NCBI RefSeq assembly: GCF_000384335.2
Contig: NZ_KQ031382.1
Coordinates: 124,001-188,000, forward strand
Length of the DNA: 64,000 nt
Reading direction: 5' to 3'
Source: Hyphomicrobium sp. 99
Lineage (GTDB): Bacteria; Pseudomonadota; Alphaproteobacteria; Rhizobiales; Hyphomicrobiaceae
Part shown: piece after piece, positions 28,596 to 38,960 of the stretch
How positions within the stretch are numbered: position 1 is the stretch's first letter
Layout of the letters: the number at the start of each line of letters is the position of its first letter
The notes under the pieces: model-generated
What the model was told of the DNA's origin: nothing
The model's database searches: none
What the model saw: only the letters and a program-made list of their open reading frames with translations
Translations under genes and position numbers: made by a program

Positions 28596-29117
28596 ATGAA
28601 TGGCAGCATCGTATCCATGAAACCTCGCCGTTCATTCGAAGAAGGCCATCGCCGCAAGTTCCTGATCGTCGTTGACGAGAGCCAGGAAGTCGAAAGCGCG
28701 CTCTATTACGCGGCAAGCCGTGTGCAGCGCTCTTCGGGGCTGCTCGTCATGCTTTACGTCATCGAGCCAAGCGAGTTGCAGCATTGGGCGGGCGCGCACC
28801 AGGTGCAGCTGGACGAAGAGACGACGAAGGCCAAGGCGCTGTTCCGGCTCTTTCGGCGCAAGCTCGCCCTCGCGGGCTTCGAGAACGTCGAGACCGAAGA
28901 CGTCGTTCGCGAGGGCCGCTCCGCCGAAGAGATTAACCGCCTCATCGCCGAGGACGAAGACATCGCGATCCTGGTCCTCGGCGCCTCGATCGACGCCAAA
29001 GGCCCAGGTCCCCTCGTGGCATCTTTGGCGACGGCGCGAGCCACAGGCGGCTTCGCCGTGCCTGTGACGGTCGTCCCCGGGCAACTTTCCCTCGCGGAAA
29101 TCAAGGCTTTGGCCTAA
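28596..29117 (+). CDS. Universal stress protein family protein
   Basis: A 173-residue UspA-fold protein. KFLIVVDESQEVESALYYAA is the first beta strand and nucleotide-loop region, and LVLGASIDAKGPGPL is the variant of the ATP-binding G-x2-G-x9-G segment near the C-terminus. Biochemical role is not predictable. Start is uncertain among TTG 28581, ATG 28596 and ATG 28617; the middle one has GGCGG upstream. It is conserved after trpS and before the Nfu gene in related genomes, as far as I recall. Confidence 0.8.
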   Translation: MNGSIVSMKPRRSFEEGHRRKFLIVVDESQEVESALYYAASRVQRSSGLLVMLYVIEPSELQHWAGAHQVQLDEETTKAKALFRLFRRKLALAGFENVETEDVVREGRSAEEINRLIAEDEDIAILVLGASIDAKGPGPLVASLATARATGGFAVPVTVVPGQLSLAEIKALA

Positions 29118-29235
29118 TTGCCCCACCCCGAAGGCCAGGGGCGATATCTCGACACAGGCGGAGGCGCTACCTATATTTGAGACCTATCCCGCGCAGGACG
29201 GCGCGCGTGGAACTCCGACCACGAAGTGAGGCACC

Positions 29236-29790
29236 ATGTTTATCCAGACGGAAGCCACGCCAAATCCGGCGACGCTGAAGTTCATCCCAGGGCGGGATGT
29301 TCTCGCTGACGGCACCGCCGATTTCCGCTCGAAGACCGATGCGGCGGCTTCCCCCCTCGCGACCCGCCTCTTCGCGATCGACGGCGTTGACGGCGTGTTT
29401 CTTGGGTCCGACTTCATTTCGGTCACCAAGGGCGACATCGAATGGCAGCACCTGAAGCCGATGGTGCTGGGCGCCATCATGGAGCACTACATGTCGGGCG
29501 CCCCCGTCTCCGAAGGCGAAGACGCCAACGACAATGCCGCGGAAAGCTATGCTCCCGAGGACGAAGAGACCGTCGCGACGATCAAGGAATTGCTTGAGAC
29601 GCGCGTGCGGCCGGCTGTCGCACAGGATGGCGGCGATATCACGTTTTCGGGCTTCCGCGACGGCGTCGTCTATCTTCACATGCGCGGCGCCTGCTCGGGT
29701 TGCCCGAGCTCGACAGCTACCCTCCGGCACGGCATCGAAAACCTGCTGAAGCATTTCTGCCCGGACGTGCAGGCAGTCCAGCCGGTCTGA
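29236..29790 (+). CDS. NifU/Nfu-type iron-sulfur cluster carrier
   Basis: A 184-residue Nfu protein with an N-terminal Nfu_N domain (MFIQTEATPNPATLKFIPG) and a C-terminal NifU-like domain. Its CSGCPSS motif (Cys153, Cys156) binds a 4Fe-4S cluster at the dimer interface. It delivers clusters to client enzymes; no scaffold or desulfurase genes are adjacent. A clear terminator follows. Confidence 0.93.
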   Translation: MFIQTEATPNPATLKFIPGRDVLADGTADFRSKTDAAASPLATRLFAIDGVDGVFLGSDFISVTKGDIEWQHLKPMVLGAIMEHYMSGAPVSEGEDANDNAAESYAPEDEETVATIKELLETRVRPAVAQDGGDITFSGFRDGVVYLHMRGACSGCPSSTATLRHGIENLLKHFCPDVQAVQPV

Positions 29791-29809
29791 ATCTAAAAAT
29801 CTCCTCCAG

Positions 29810-29835
29810 AACCCCGCCTCGGCGGGGTTCTTCGT
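29810..29835 (+). terminator. Rho-independent terminator after the Nfu gene
   Basis: A 9-base perfect inverted repeat, AACCCCGCC/GGCGGGGTT, with a two-base centre is followed by CTTCGTATTT. The inner pairs would open to give a normal loop. It separates the Nfu gene from the nitroreductase gene. Confidence 0.8.
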
Positions 29836-29862
29836 ATTTGGGCCCCAAAGGGATGAGGAAAA

Positions 29863-30453
29863 ATGGCTGAGCCGCTCGATAGTGCTGCAATCGACCAATT
29901 GTTCGATAAAGCCCGAACCAACAACAAGTGGCAGCCTCGCGAGGTGCCCGATGCGCTGCTGCGCCAGCTCGTCGACCACATGAAATGGGCTCCGACGAGC
30001 GCCAACTGTTCGCCTGCGCGCTTCGTCTTCGTCAAATCGCCGGAAGCGAAAGCCCGGCTGAAGCCGCATCTCAGCGCCGGAAATGTGGATAAGACGATGG
30101 CCGCACCGGTAACGGCCATCATTGGATACGACCTAAACTTCTACGAAGCGCTGCCGAAGCTCTATCCGCCGGCTGACGCTAAAAGCTGGTTCACTGGCAA
30201 AAAGCAGCACGCTGATACAACCGCCTTTCGCAACGGGTCACTTCAAGGCGGGTACTTCATTCTGGCGGCACGGGCCCTGGGGCTCGACTGCGGCCCGATG
30301 TCCGGCTTCCAAAATGCGGGGGTAGACGCCGAGTTCTTTACCGGAACTGAAATTAAGTCGAATTTCCTCTGTAATCTGGGGTACGGGGATCCGGCGGGGG
30401 TCTATCCCCGCTCACCACGATTTAGCTTCGACGAAATCGCCACGATCATATAA
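29863..30453 (+). CDS. Nitroreductase family protein, RutE-like
   Basis: A 196-residue FMN-dependent nitroreductase-fold protein. The layout [16 protein letters not shown] near residue 50, the [23 protein letters not shown] segment (shown here in part as [17 protein letters not shown]) and the C-terminal NLGYGDP match the RutE/malonic semialdehyde reductase branch. No other rut genes are present, so a pyrimidine-catabolic role is not supported by context. It is bounded by a terminator on the left and lies 14 bases from tsaB on the right. Confidence 0.87.
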   Translation: MAEPLDSAAIDQLFDKARTNNKWQPREVPDALLRQLVDHMKWAPTSANCSPARFVFVKSPEAKARLKPHLSAGNVDKTMAAPVTAIIGYDLNFYEALPKLYPPADAKSWFTGKKQHADTTAFRNGSLQGGYFILAARALGLDCGPMSGFQNAGVDAEFFTGTEIKSNFLCNLGYGDPAGVYPRSPRFSFDEIATII

Positions 30454-30467
30454 AAGCTCCGCCTGGA

Positions 30468-31166
30468 ATGAATATTCTATCTCTCGACACGTGTTTCGAT
30501 GCCTGCTCGGCTGCGGCGGGCCGGGGGCTTCGTTCCCTGACACCCGGCATCTCATTTGCCTACGAGGCCATGCAAACGGGGCACGCTGAGCGTTTGCTGC
30601 CGATGGTCGAAACGGTCATGGCGGAAGCCGGGCTCGATTTCAAATCTCTCGATCGTATCGCGGTGACGTATGGACCGGGAACGTTTACCGGCACGCGCAT
30701 TTGCGTCTCCGCAGCCCGCGCTCTCGCCCTCGCAACCGGCGCGCAGTTCGTCGCGCTTTCAAGCTTGAGATTGATGGCAATGAGCGCGCGCATTCCAGCG
30801 GCTCCGACGAAACGCATCGCCATCGCAACCGACGCACGGCGAGGCGAGGTCTATTTCGAAATTTTTGATCGGCACTCGATGCAAACTGTCGTCGAAGCAC
30901 AGTGTGCGGCAATTCCGGCCGCCGCCAAATTGCTGGGACTTGGGCCCATTGTCATCGCAGGCTCCGGCGCCGAGCAACTGGCAGTCGAAGCCGGTCGCCA
31001 AGGCATCGAGGCAACGGCGATCCTGCCCGATCTCCTGCCTGACGCGCTCGACATGCTGTTCCCCGCCTGCGAACTCCCGCTGACTGAAACGGTTAAACCG
31101 CTTTATCTGCGGGCGCCCGATGCCAAGCCCCCAGCGCCGAGCCCATTTATCGGAGCCGGCGTATGA
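30468..31166 (+). CDS. tsaB: tRNA t6A biosynthesis protein TsaB
   Basis: A 232-residue ASKHA-fold protein. LSLDTCFDACSAA at the N-terminus and YGPGTFTGTRICVSAARALA are the family hallmarks. TsaB partners with TsaD and TsaE in making N6-threonylcarbamoyladenosine at A37 of ANN-decoding tRNAs; it lacks catalytic activity itself. The stop overlaps the rimI ATG by four bases, so translation is coupled. Confidence 0.93.
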   Translation: MNILSLDTCFDACSAAAGRGLRSLTPGISFAYEAMQTGHAERLLPMVETVMAEAGLDFKSLDRIAVTYGPGTFTGTRICVSAARALALATGAQFVALSSLRLMAMSARIPAAPTKRIAIATDARRGEVYFEIFDRHSMQTVVEAQCAAIPAAAKLLGLGPIVIAGSGAEQLAVEAGRQGIEATAILPDLLPDALDMLFPACELPLTETVKPLYLRAPDAKPPAPSPFIGAGV

Positions 31167-31672
31167 CGAATGTCACGCCGTTCCGGAATTTGAGGCATGC
31201 GAGCATGCTTTGGGCGGCGCCTGATCGAGCCGAAGAAATCGCGGCTCTGCACACCAAACTTTTCGACCCGCCCTGGGATACGGCCGCGATCAAATCGCTT
31301 CTGGAGCATCCGGCCGCGACCTCACTGATCGCCGTCGCCGGGGGACAGAAGAAAGCGGTCATCGCCTTCGTGATCGGCCAGCTCGCCGCCGACGAAGCCG
31401 AGATCCTGTCGATCGGCGTCTCACCGGACTGGCAGCGTGTAGGACTAGCGACCGGACTTCTCGAAGGTCTGTCGCGCGCCGCACGCCGCGGCGGTGCCAA
31501 GCGCATTTTCCTCGAAGTTGCAGAGGACAACGCGGCAGGCCTAGCCCTTTATCGCAAGCTGGGATTTGTCGAAGCCGGGCGGCGAAAGCGCTATTATCAG
31601 CGCCCTGGCAGTGCGCCTGTCGATGCCTTGACGCTCGTCTTGGCACTCGAAGAGCCGGGACAACCGAGCTGA
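31163..31672 (+). CDS. rimI: Ribosomal protein S18 alanine N-acetyltransferase
   Basis: A 169-residue GNAT enzyme. The acetyl-CoA loop is SPDWQRVGLATGLLEGL and the C-terminal part has EDNAAGLALYRKLGF and GRRKRYYQ, where the aromatic pair is typical of RimI. It acetylates the N-terminal alanine of S18; some homologues act more broadly. It overlaps tsaB by four bases, a pairing seen in many bacteria. Confidence 0.9.
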   Translation: MTNVTPFRNLRHASMLWAAPDRAEEIAALHTKLFDPPWDTAAIKSLLEHPAATSLIAVAGGQKKAVIAFVIGQLAADEAEILSIGVSPDWQRVGLATGLLEGLSRAARRGGAKRIFLEVAEDNAAGLALYRKLGFVEAGRRKRYYQRPGSAPVDALTLVLALEEPGQPS

Positions 31673-31762
31673 TATAGACGTTCAGCCTTGCCACTGCCTA
31701 TAAGGCGCCCATACTCCGGCGACGGGGAATAGTCGTCCTTAAGCCAAAAGCCTAACACCGCC

Positions 31763-32218
31763 ATGACCCTGCCGTCCGCGAAATCCGAGTCATCAATCGA
31801 ATCGCGATGCGCGGAATGCGGACTGCGAATGACGGGCCAAAGGCGCGTCATCGCTCAGGTGCTCTCCTCTGCCACCGACCATCCCGATGTCGAAGAGGTG
31901 CATCGGCGCGCCCACACGATCGATTCCAGGATTTCGCTCTCGACGGTCTACCGCACGCTTAAGCTTTTCTCCGCGAAGGGCATTCTCGAGAGGCACGATT
32001 TCGGCCACGGCCGCGGGCGCTACGAGGCGGCGCCGCGCGAGCATCACGATCATCTCGTCGACATCGAAAGCGGCCGCGTCATCGAATTCTCGAACTCCGA
32101 CATCGAGGCCTTGCAGGACCGCATCGCGCGCGAACTCGGTTTCGAGCTTGTCGGCCATCGGTTGGAACTCTATGGCGTACCGCTGGCAAAGAAAAAGTCT
32201 TCCAGCCGGAGAGGCTAG
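31763..32218 (+). CDS. Fur family transcriptional regulator
   Basis: A 151-residue Fur-family repressor with a winged helix (LRMTGQRRVIAQVL, SLSTVYRTLKLF) and a metal-binding dimerisation domain containing EHHDHLVDIESG. Metal could be iron or manganese: alphaproteobacterial Fur/Mur proteins differ little by eye. Two cysteines form CAEC at residues 16-19, before the DNA-binding domain, and the usual C-terminal CxxC pairs are absent. A second Fur-superfamily protein (Irr-like) lies at 57 kb. Confidence 0.9.
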   Translation: MTLPSAKSESSIESRCAECGLRMTGQRRVIAQVLSSATDHPDVEEVHRRAHTIDSRISLSTVYRTLKLFSAKGILERHDFGHGRGRYEAAPREHHDHLVDIESGRVIEFSNSDIEALQDRIARELGFELVGHRLELYGVPLAKKKSSSRRG

Positions 32219-32226
32219 CGAACGCT

Positions 32227-33105
32227 ATGGCAAACGGCTCACTTCGCGCCTCAGCCGTGCTCGCAGCATTTCTTGGCTTCACGCTGCCGTTGATGCCGGT
32301 GCAGGCGCTCCTGCTGAAAGCGTCGCCTAAGGCGGCGAGGCGCTTTCCCAATTGGTACCATCGTCAGGTCTGCCGCATCCTCGGCATTTCGCTCGAGATT
32401 GATGGCGCGGTCGTTGAAAACGCGCCTGTTCTGCTGGTTTGCAATCACACGTCCTGGCTCGACATTCCCGTCCTCTCGGCTCTGGCGCCGGTTTCATTCG
32501 TCGCAAAGCTCGAAGTCGGCGGCTGGCCCTTCGTCTCCGCCTTGGCGCGGCTCCAGCGCTCGGTCTTCGTCGATCGGACCCGGCGGCAGGCGACCGGCGA
32601 TGCCGCAGCCGAGATCATGGGGCGGCTGAAACAGGGCGACACGATCGTGCTCTTTGCCGAAGGCACGTCGAGCGATGGCAATCGCGTGTTGCCGTTCAAG
32701 ACTTCCCTGTTCGGTGCGGTCTCCGGCGAAAGCGCACCGGAGCCGCAGGTCGTCGTCCAGACCGCCGCCGTGGTCTATACGCACGTCCGCGGTATTCCAT
32801 TGACTCGAGCCGACCGCCCGCGCATCGGCTGGTATGGTGACATGGAAATGACGTCGCATGCCTGGGGCGTGCTCCGATCCGGCCCGATTACCGTCACGAT
32901 CAAGGTCAGCCCACCCGTTCCCCTGAGCGAATTCAAGGACCGCAAGGATCTGGCGTTGAAGACCGAGCGCGCCATCCGGACCGCCGTTCTTGGCATCCTC
33001 CGCGGCCGCCCCGAGGACCCGGGCCTCATCCCGGTCGAACCGACCCAGGAAAACCGCCGCAAGAAGCTCGCTTTGCCGCAGGTCCGCAGCGAGAAATGGA
33101 CATAA
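32227..33105 (+). CDS. plsC: 1-acyl-sn-glycerol-3-phosphate acyltransferase
   Basis: A 292-residue membrane-associated acyltransferase. The catalytic HX4D motif is NHTSWLD (His74, Asp79) and the substrate motif FAEGTSSDGNRVLPFK follows. It acylates lysophosphatidic acid to phosphatidic acid. An OlsA-type role in ornithine lipid synthesis is possible since an OlsB-like gene exists at 16.6 kb, but they are not adjacent. The start lies eight bases after the Fur gene. Confidence 0.87.
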   Translation: MANGSLRASAVLAAFLGFTLPLMPVQALLLKASPKAARRFPNWYHRQVCRILGISLEIDGAVVENAPVLLVCNHTSWLDIPVLSALAPVSFVAKLEVGGWPFVSALARLQRSVFVDRTRRQATGDAAAEIMGRLKQGDTIVLFAEGTSSDGNRVLPFKTSLFGAVSGESAPEPQVVVQTAAVVYTHVRGIPLTRADRPRIGWYGDMEMTSHAWGVLRSGPITVTIKVSPPVPLSEFKDRKDLALKTERAIRTAVLGILRGRPEDPGLIPVEPTQENRRKKLALPQVRSEKWT

Positions 33106-33176
33106 CCGCGGCTTTCTATGCTATGCGCTTCCCCCAAGCCCATTAGCAAAAAGACCCGTTTCGGCCAGTCAATCAC

Positions 33177-34526
33177 GTGCAGCGCGCAAACCCTAAATCA
33201 TACTTTCTGAAGACGTTCGGCTGTCAGATGAACGTCTACGACAGCGAGCGTATGGCGGAGGCCTTGGCGCGCGACGGCTATAGCGAGACCGACGACGTCG
33301 CCAAAGCCGATCTGGTGATCCTGAATACGTGTCACATCCGCGAGAAGGCAGCCGAGAAAGTCTATTCGGACCTCGGACGAATCCGCGTCATCAAAGACGC
33401 ACGCAAGCGCGACGGTAAGGAAACGGTGATCGCGGTCGCCGGATGCGTTGCACAAGCCGAAGGGCCCGAGATTACGGCGCGCCAGCCAGCCGTCGATCTC
33501 GTCATCGGACCGCAGAGCTATCATCGCCTGCCAGAACTCATCGCGCGCGCCGAAACCAACAGCGAGAGCATCGTCGAAACGGAGTTTCCGGGCGACGAAA
33601 AATTCGCTGCGATGAAGGCGCCGCGCCGGGTCTCATCACCTTCGGCGTTTCTCACCGTCCAGGAAGGTTGCGACAAGTTCTGCACGTTCTGCGTCGTGCC
33701 TTATACGCGTGGCGCTGAGTTTTCGCGGCCTGTCTCGAAACTCGAAGCCGAAGCCCGCGAACTCGCCGCTGCCGGCGCCAAGGAACTCGTTCTCCTCGGC
33801 CAGAACGTCAACGCCTATCACGGCGAAGGCCCAGTGGGCCGCACCGTCGGGCTCGCGGAATTGATCCGCCGCTTAGCGGAGATCGATGGCATCGAACGCA
33901 TCCGCTACATGACGAGCCACCCGCGTGACATGAGCGACGACCTGATCGCCGCGCACGCCGAGGTGCCGCAGCTGATGCCTTTTCTGCACTTGCCCATCCA
34001 GTCGGGCTCCGACCGGATGCTCGCCGCCATGAACCGCAAGCATCGAGCGGCGGAATATGTCGATCTGATCGCCCGCGTCCGCGAAGCACGCCCCGATATC
34101 GCCCTTTCGAGCGATTTCATCGTCGGCTTCCCCGGCGAAACGGATGAGGACGCTGAAGAAACGATCGCGCTCGTAAAGGCGGTCGGTTTCGCTCAGGCGT
34201 TTTCGTTCAAATACAGCCCCCGCCCCGGAACGCCCGCCGCCGGGATCGAAGTCCAAGTCCCCGAGGACGTGAAGGCCGAGAGGTTGCAGCGGCTGCAGGC
34301 ACTGCTGGAAGAACAGCAGCTGGCCTTCAACTCACAGGTGCTGGGAAACACCATCCCGGTGCTGTTTGAACGTCGCGGGCGCGAGCCAGGTGAATTCGTC
34401 GGCAGGACACCCTATCTACAGCTCATATATGCGGCGGGAGACGGAGATCTCACGGGCCAAACGGCGGACGTCAAGGTTACGGAAACCCGGCGCGTCAGCC
34501 TGTCAGGTGTCATTTCCGCAGCATAA
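33177..34526 (+). CDS. miaB: tRNA-2-methylthio-N6-dimethylallyladenosine synthase MiaB
   Basis: A 449-residue methylthiotransferase. The N-terminal UPF0004 domain has three cluster cysteines (Cys16, Cys52, and one in AGCVAQ). The radical-SAM domain has [10 protein letters not shown]-terminal TRAM domain follows from about residue 375. It adds a methylthio group at A37 of tRNAs reading UNN codons. The start is GTG. miaB-phoH-ybeY-corC-lnt is a classic proteobacterial order. Confidence 0.96.
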   Translation: MQRANPKSYFLKTFGCQMNVYDSERMAEALARDGYSETDDVAKADLVILNTCHIREKAAEKVYSDLGRIRVIKDARKRDGKETVIAVAGCVAQAEGPEITARQPAVDLVIGPQSYHRLPELIARAETNSESIVETEFPGDEKFAAMKAPRRVSSPSAFLTVQEGCDKFCTFCVVPYTRGAEFSRPVSKLEAEARELAAAGAKELVLLGQNVNAYHGEGPVGRTVGLAELIRRLAEIDGIERIRYMTSHPRDMSDDLIAAHAEVPQLMPFLHLPIQSGSDRMLAAMNRKHRAAEYVDLIARVREARPDIALSSDFIVGFPGETDEDAEETIALVKAVGFAQAFSFKYSPRPGTPAAGIEVQVPEDVKAERLQRLQALLEEQQLAFNSQVLGNTIPVLFERRGREPGEFVGRTPYLQLIYAAGDGDLTGQTADVKVTETRRVSLSGVISAA

Positions 34527-34586
34527 ACGAGTTATAATGCTTGAGGACGGCTGTGCGTTAACCACACCTGCGCGTGCCGAACCTGT

Positions 34587-35660
<1,074 letters not shown>

Positions 35661-35664
35661 GCCC

Positions 35665-36177
35665 ATGCCCGCTTCACAACAGGCCCCAGAGAACGTCTTC
35701 GAGGTGGAGATCGTCGAAGACGACGGAGACTGGTCGCGCATCAGCAATCTCGACAGTCTCATCGACGACGCTGCCCGCGCGGCCTTCGAGCGAGCGGGCG
35801 ACGGCCTTCAACCGGCAGTCGTATCCGTTGCCCTATCCTCTGACGCCAACGTCGCCGCTCTGAATGAACAATTCCGCGGCAAGGCTAAGCCAACGAATGT
35901 GCTGTCTTTTCCGGCGGGGAACGGTGCGTCCGATGGCCAGCTCGGCGATATCATCATCGCGTTGGAAACCGTCGAACGCGAAGCAGACGAACAGGGCGTC
36001 CCCTTCGAACATCACCTGCAGCATCTGGTTGTGCATGGCGTGCTGCATCTTTTAGGCTATGATCACGAAACGACGGCTGACGCCGAACGCATGGAAGCCA
36101 TTGAAATTGAAATACTTTCGAAATTGGGCGTTGCAAATCCCTACACGGGCGCTCTGGAAACCGGTACAAGTGACTGA
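35665..36177 (+). CDS. ybeY: Endoribonuclease YbeY
   Basis: A 170-residue YbeY with the zinc motif [11 protein letters not shown] near the C-terminal third, preceded by TNVLSFP. It is a metal-dependent RNase involved in 16S rRNA 3'-end maturation and ribosome quality control. The ATG lies five bases after the phoH stop codon; the frame extends further upstream into phoH but that part is not family-like. Confidence 0.94.
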   Translation: MPASQQAPENVFEVEIVEDDGDWSRISNLDSLIDDAARAAFERAGDGLQPAVVSVALSSDANVAALNEQFRGKAKPTNVLSFPAGNGASDGQLGDIIIALETVEREADEQGVPFEHHLQHLVVHGVLHLLGYDHETTADAERMEAIEIEILSKLGVANPYTGALETGTSD

Positions 36178-36191
36178 CCGGGTTCCCACCC

Positions 36192-37223
36192 ATGGCCATG
36201 ACCGACAACACACATCGTAAGACAGTGTCCGACACCCTAGACGACGATAGTCAGCCTTTGGGCGCACACGGATGGCTGCAAGCGCTTCGCGCCAAGCTCG
36301 GCCTCGTAGTGCCCCAGAACGTCCGCGACGCGCTGGAAGGCGCGCTCAAAACCGGCACCTCCGAGAACTTCACCGACGCCGAACGCAAGATGCTCGAGCG
36401 GCTTCTCCGCTTCGGCTCGAGCCGCGTCGCGTCGCTGATGATCCCGCGCGCCGATATCACGGCGCTCGACGAAGACGAGCCGATCTCGGAGCTTCTTGCA
36501 ACCTTCAACGAGGCAGGCGTCTCCCGCATTCCACTCTTCCGCGAAACGCTCGATGATCCGCGCGGCATGATTCTCATCAAGGATGTGCTTCGCTGGTTGA
36601 TGGCGGAAGCAACGGGACAACCCGTCAAAGGCACCAAGGCCGATCAGGAAGCCGAGAAACCTTCGCTCAACCAGTTCGATCTCAGAAGCGTCGATTTGAG
36701 CCGCCCCATCACGTCGGTGAAAATCCGCCGGCAGATTCTCTATGTGCCTCCGTCAATGCCCGCAGTCGATTTGCTGATCCGCATGCAGTCGACGCGCATT
36801 CACATGGCGCTTGTCGTTGACGAATACGGCGGCACCGACGGCCTCGTCACCATTGAGGATCTGATCGAACAGGTCGTCGGCAACATCGAAGACGAGCACG
36901 ACGACGATGAAGAAACCAATATCGTCGTCGATCCGAAGCTCGGCATCGTCGCCGTCGCCCGCACCCCGATCGAAGAACTCGAAAAGCATCTGGGCGTGAA
37001 ACTCGTGCCCGACGACGAAGAAACCGAAGTCGATACCATCGGCGGTCTGATCTTCTCGATGCTCGGGCGCGTACCGGCGCGCGGCGAACTGATCCGGCAT
37101 CCGACTGGCGTCGAGTTCGAGGTTCTCGATGCCGATCCGCGCCGCGTGAAGAAGCTCAAAATTCACCCACCGCGCCCGCCCGCCACCAACGCGAAGTCAT
37201 TGCCTGAAACGCCGAAGGCGTGA
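36192..37223 (+). CDS. Hemolysin-family CBS/CorC_HlyC domain protein
   Basis: A 343-residue protein with two CBS domains (about 75-215) and a C-terminal CorC_HlyC domain (about 230-320). Family signatures are MIPRADITALDEDEP and MALVVDEYGGTDGLVTIEDL. CorC is associated with magnesium/cobalt handling; the CNNM transmembrane domain is absent, as is usual for the short form. It overlaps lnt at the stop codon. Confidence 0.9.
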   Translation: MAMTDNTHRKTVSDTLDDDSQPLGAHGWLQALRAKLGLVVPQNVRDALEGALKTGTSENFTDAERKMLERLLRFGSSRVASLMIPRADITALDEDEPISELLATFNEAGVSRIPLFRETLDDPRGMILIKDVLRWLMAEATGQPVKGTKADQEAEKPSLNQFDLRSVDLSRPITSVKIRRQILYVPPSMPAVDLLIRMQSTRIHMALVVDEYGGTDGLVTIEDLIEQVVGNIEDEHDDDEETNIVVDPKLGIVAVARTPIEELEKHLGVKLVPDDEETEVDTIGGLIFSMLGRVPARGELIRHPTGVEFEVLDADPRRVKKLKIHPPRPPATNAKSLPETPKA

Positions 37224-38848
37224 TGGAGGCAAGAACCGCACATCCGCCGCTGATCGCAAGCGCGCGCGCTTGGATCAAGGGCGTTCGCGGCTGGAAACGA
37301 GCGCTTATCGCCCTGGCCGCTGGCGGTCTTTCCGCGCTGGCATTCGCCCCGATCTTCGCCTTTCCGATCCTCTTTCTGACGCTGCCGGTTTTCGTCTGGC
37401 TGATCGACGGCAGTCCCGACTGGCGTCGTGCCTTTAGCGCCGGGTGGCTCTTCGGCTTCGGCTATTTCTTCTTCAATCTGTTCTGGATCGGCGAAGCCTT
37501 CCTCGTCGAAGCCGACAAGTTTGCGTGGCTTCTCCCCTTCGCGGTGACTTTGCTCCCCGCGGGACTGGCGCTGTTCTGGGCAATAGCCGCCGCCGGAGCG
37601 CGTCTCTTCTGGAGCGAAGGCCTTGGCCGCCTCTTCGTCTTCGCCATAGCGCTCAGCCTCACCGAATGGCTGCGCGGCCATATCCTGACAGGCTTTCCCT
37701 GGAACCTCGTCGGTTATGCTCTGACCTACCCTCTGCCATTGATGCAGAGCGCGGCTCTCTTCGGCGCCTACGGCCTGACCGCGATCGCGCTTTTTATCTT
37801 CCCGGCGCCTCTCGTCGTTCTCGGCGACGGCCACAAACCGCTTTCGATCAGAAGGATCGTTGAAGCCTCGGCCCTTGCCGCAGTCCCTCTCGCTCTTCTC
37901 CTGGCCCACGGCGCATGGCGTTTAGCGACGCCACAAACCTTCGTCCCGGACGTCAAGCTCAGGATCGTTCAACCAAGCGTCCCCCAGCGCGAAAAGTGGA
38001 TGGCGGAATACCAGCGCCGGATCTTCGATGATCACGTCGCGCTCTCGCTCGCCAATCCAGCCGGTGACAAGGATTCTCTTGCCGGCATCACGCACCTCGT
38101 CTGGCCGGAAGCGGCAATGCCCTTCTTCCCGCTCGAGGCCCCGGTGGCGCTCGACATCCTCGCCAATATCCTGCCGCCGGGAACGACCCTCATCACCGGC
38201 GCACTGCGCCATGACCCGGCCCCCGCCGCTGGAACGCCGCCCAGGGCCGATACGCGCACGCTCAACAGCATCCTCGTGCTGAACGAACGGGCCGAGCCGG
38301 TGGCGACCTATGACAAGATCAATCTCGTCCCCTTCGGCGAATACGTACCCTGGGAAGCAACGCTCGCCACCATCGGCATCCAGAAGCTCACCCATGGACG
38401 AGGCTCGTTTGCCGTCGGCAGCGTACCGCGCCCGCTGATGACGATCCCCGGCCTGCCGCCGGCATTAGGGCTAGTTTGCTACGAGGCCCTATTTCCCGGG
38501 AATATCGTCCAGGGAACCGCGCGCCCCGGCGTTTTGATAAACGTCACGAACGACGGCTGGTTTGGTGAATCGACCGGCCCCTACCAGCATTTCCATCAGT
38601 CGCGCATCCGCGCCGTGGAAGAAGGCGCTCCCCTCGTAAGGGCCGCAAATAACGGCATTTCCGCCGTGGTCGACCCCTACGGTCGCGCGCTCCAGTCTCT
38701 GGGTTTGAATGTGCGCGGAACGATCGACAGCGCCCTGCCTGAGGCCGTAACACCGCCGCTCTATGCGAGGCTCGGCGACTGGACCTTGGCGATCATTCTC
38801 GCAATTTACGCGGGGCTTGCTGTCCGGCTCGGGAAAAATGGCCGTTAA
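37223..38848 (+). CDS. lnt: Apolipoprotein N-acyltransferase
   Basis: A 541-residue Lnt. The N-terminal half has about six transmembrane helices. The periplasmic nitrilase domain carries the Glu of LVWPEAAMPF, the Lys of YDKINLVPFGEYVPW and the Cys of LVCYEALFPG, which form the catalytic triad, and a last membrane helix closes the protein. It adds the third acyl chain to lipoproteins; LemA in this window is a predicted client. The ATG shares one base with the preceding TGA; a GTG one codon earlier is also possible. Confidence 0.95.
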   Translation: MEARTAHPPLIASARAWIKGVRGWKRALIALAAGGLSALAFAPIFAFPILFLTLPVFVWLIDGSPDWRRAFSAGWLFGFGYFFFNLFWIGEAFLVEADKFAWLLPFAVTLLPAGLALFWAIAAAGARLFWSEGLGRLFVFAIALSLTEWLRGHILTGFPWNLVGYALTYPLPLMQSAALFGAYGLTAIALFIFPAPLVVLGDGHKPLSIRRIVEASALAAVPLALLLAHGAWRLATPQTFVPDVKLRIVQPSVPQREKWMAEYQRRIFDDHVALSLANPAGDKDSLAGITHLVWPEAAMPFFPLEAPVALDILANILPPGTTLITGALRHDPAPAAGTPPRADTRTLNSILVLNERAEPVATYDKINLVPFGEYVPWEATLATIGIQKLTHGRGSFAVGSVPRPLMTIPGLPPALGLVCYEALFPGNIVQGTARPGVLINVTNDGWFGESTGPYQHFHQSRIRAVEEGAPLVRAANNGISAVVDPYGRALQSLGLNVRGTIDSALPEAVTPPLYARLGDWTLAIILAIYAGLAVRLGKNGR

Positions 38849-38855
38849 TCAAAGT

Positions 38856-38867
38856 GTTGAAGTCAAC
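38856..38867. promoter_or_regulatory. Palindrome upstream of the PraR/PhrR-like gene
   Basis: GTTGA-AG-TCAAC is a short near-perfect palindrome between lnt and the HTH regulator. It is the sort of site an autoregulating dimeric HTH protein binds. This is inferred from position and symmetry only. Confidence 0.35.
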
Positions 38868-38960
38868 TTGTCGCGGCACTGCTCAAACATTGACGCCCGT
38901 CACCTACGCACCTAGGAAGTGCATAGCCTTTCTCAATGGGAACTGGTGGCTGTACGCGTG

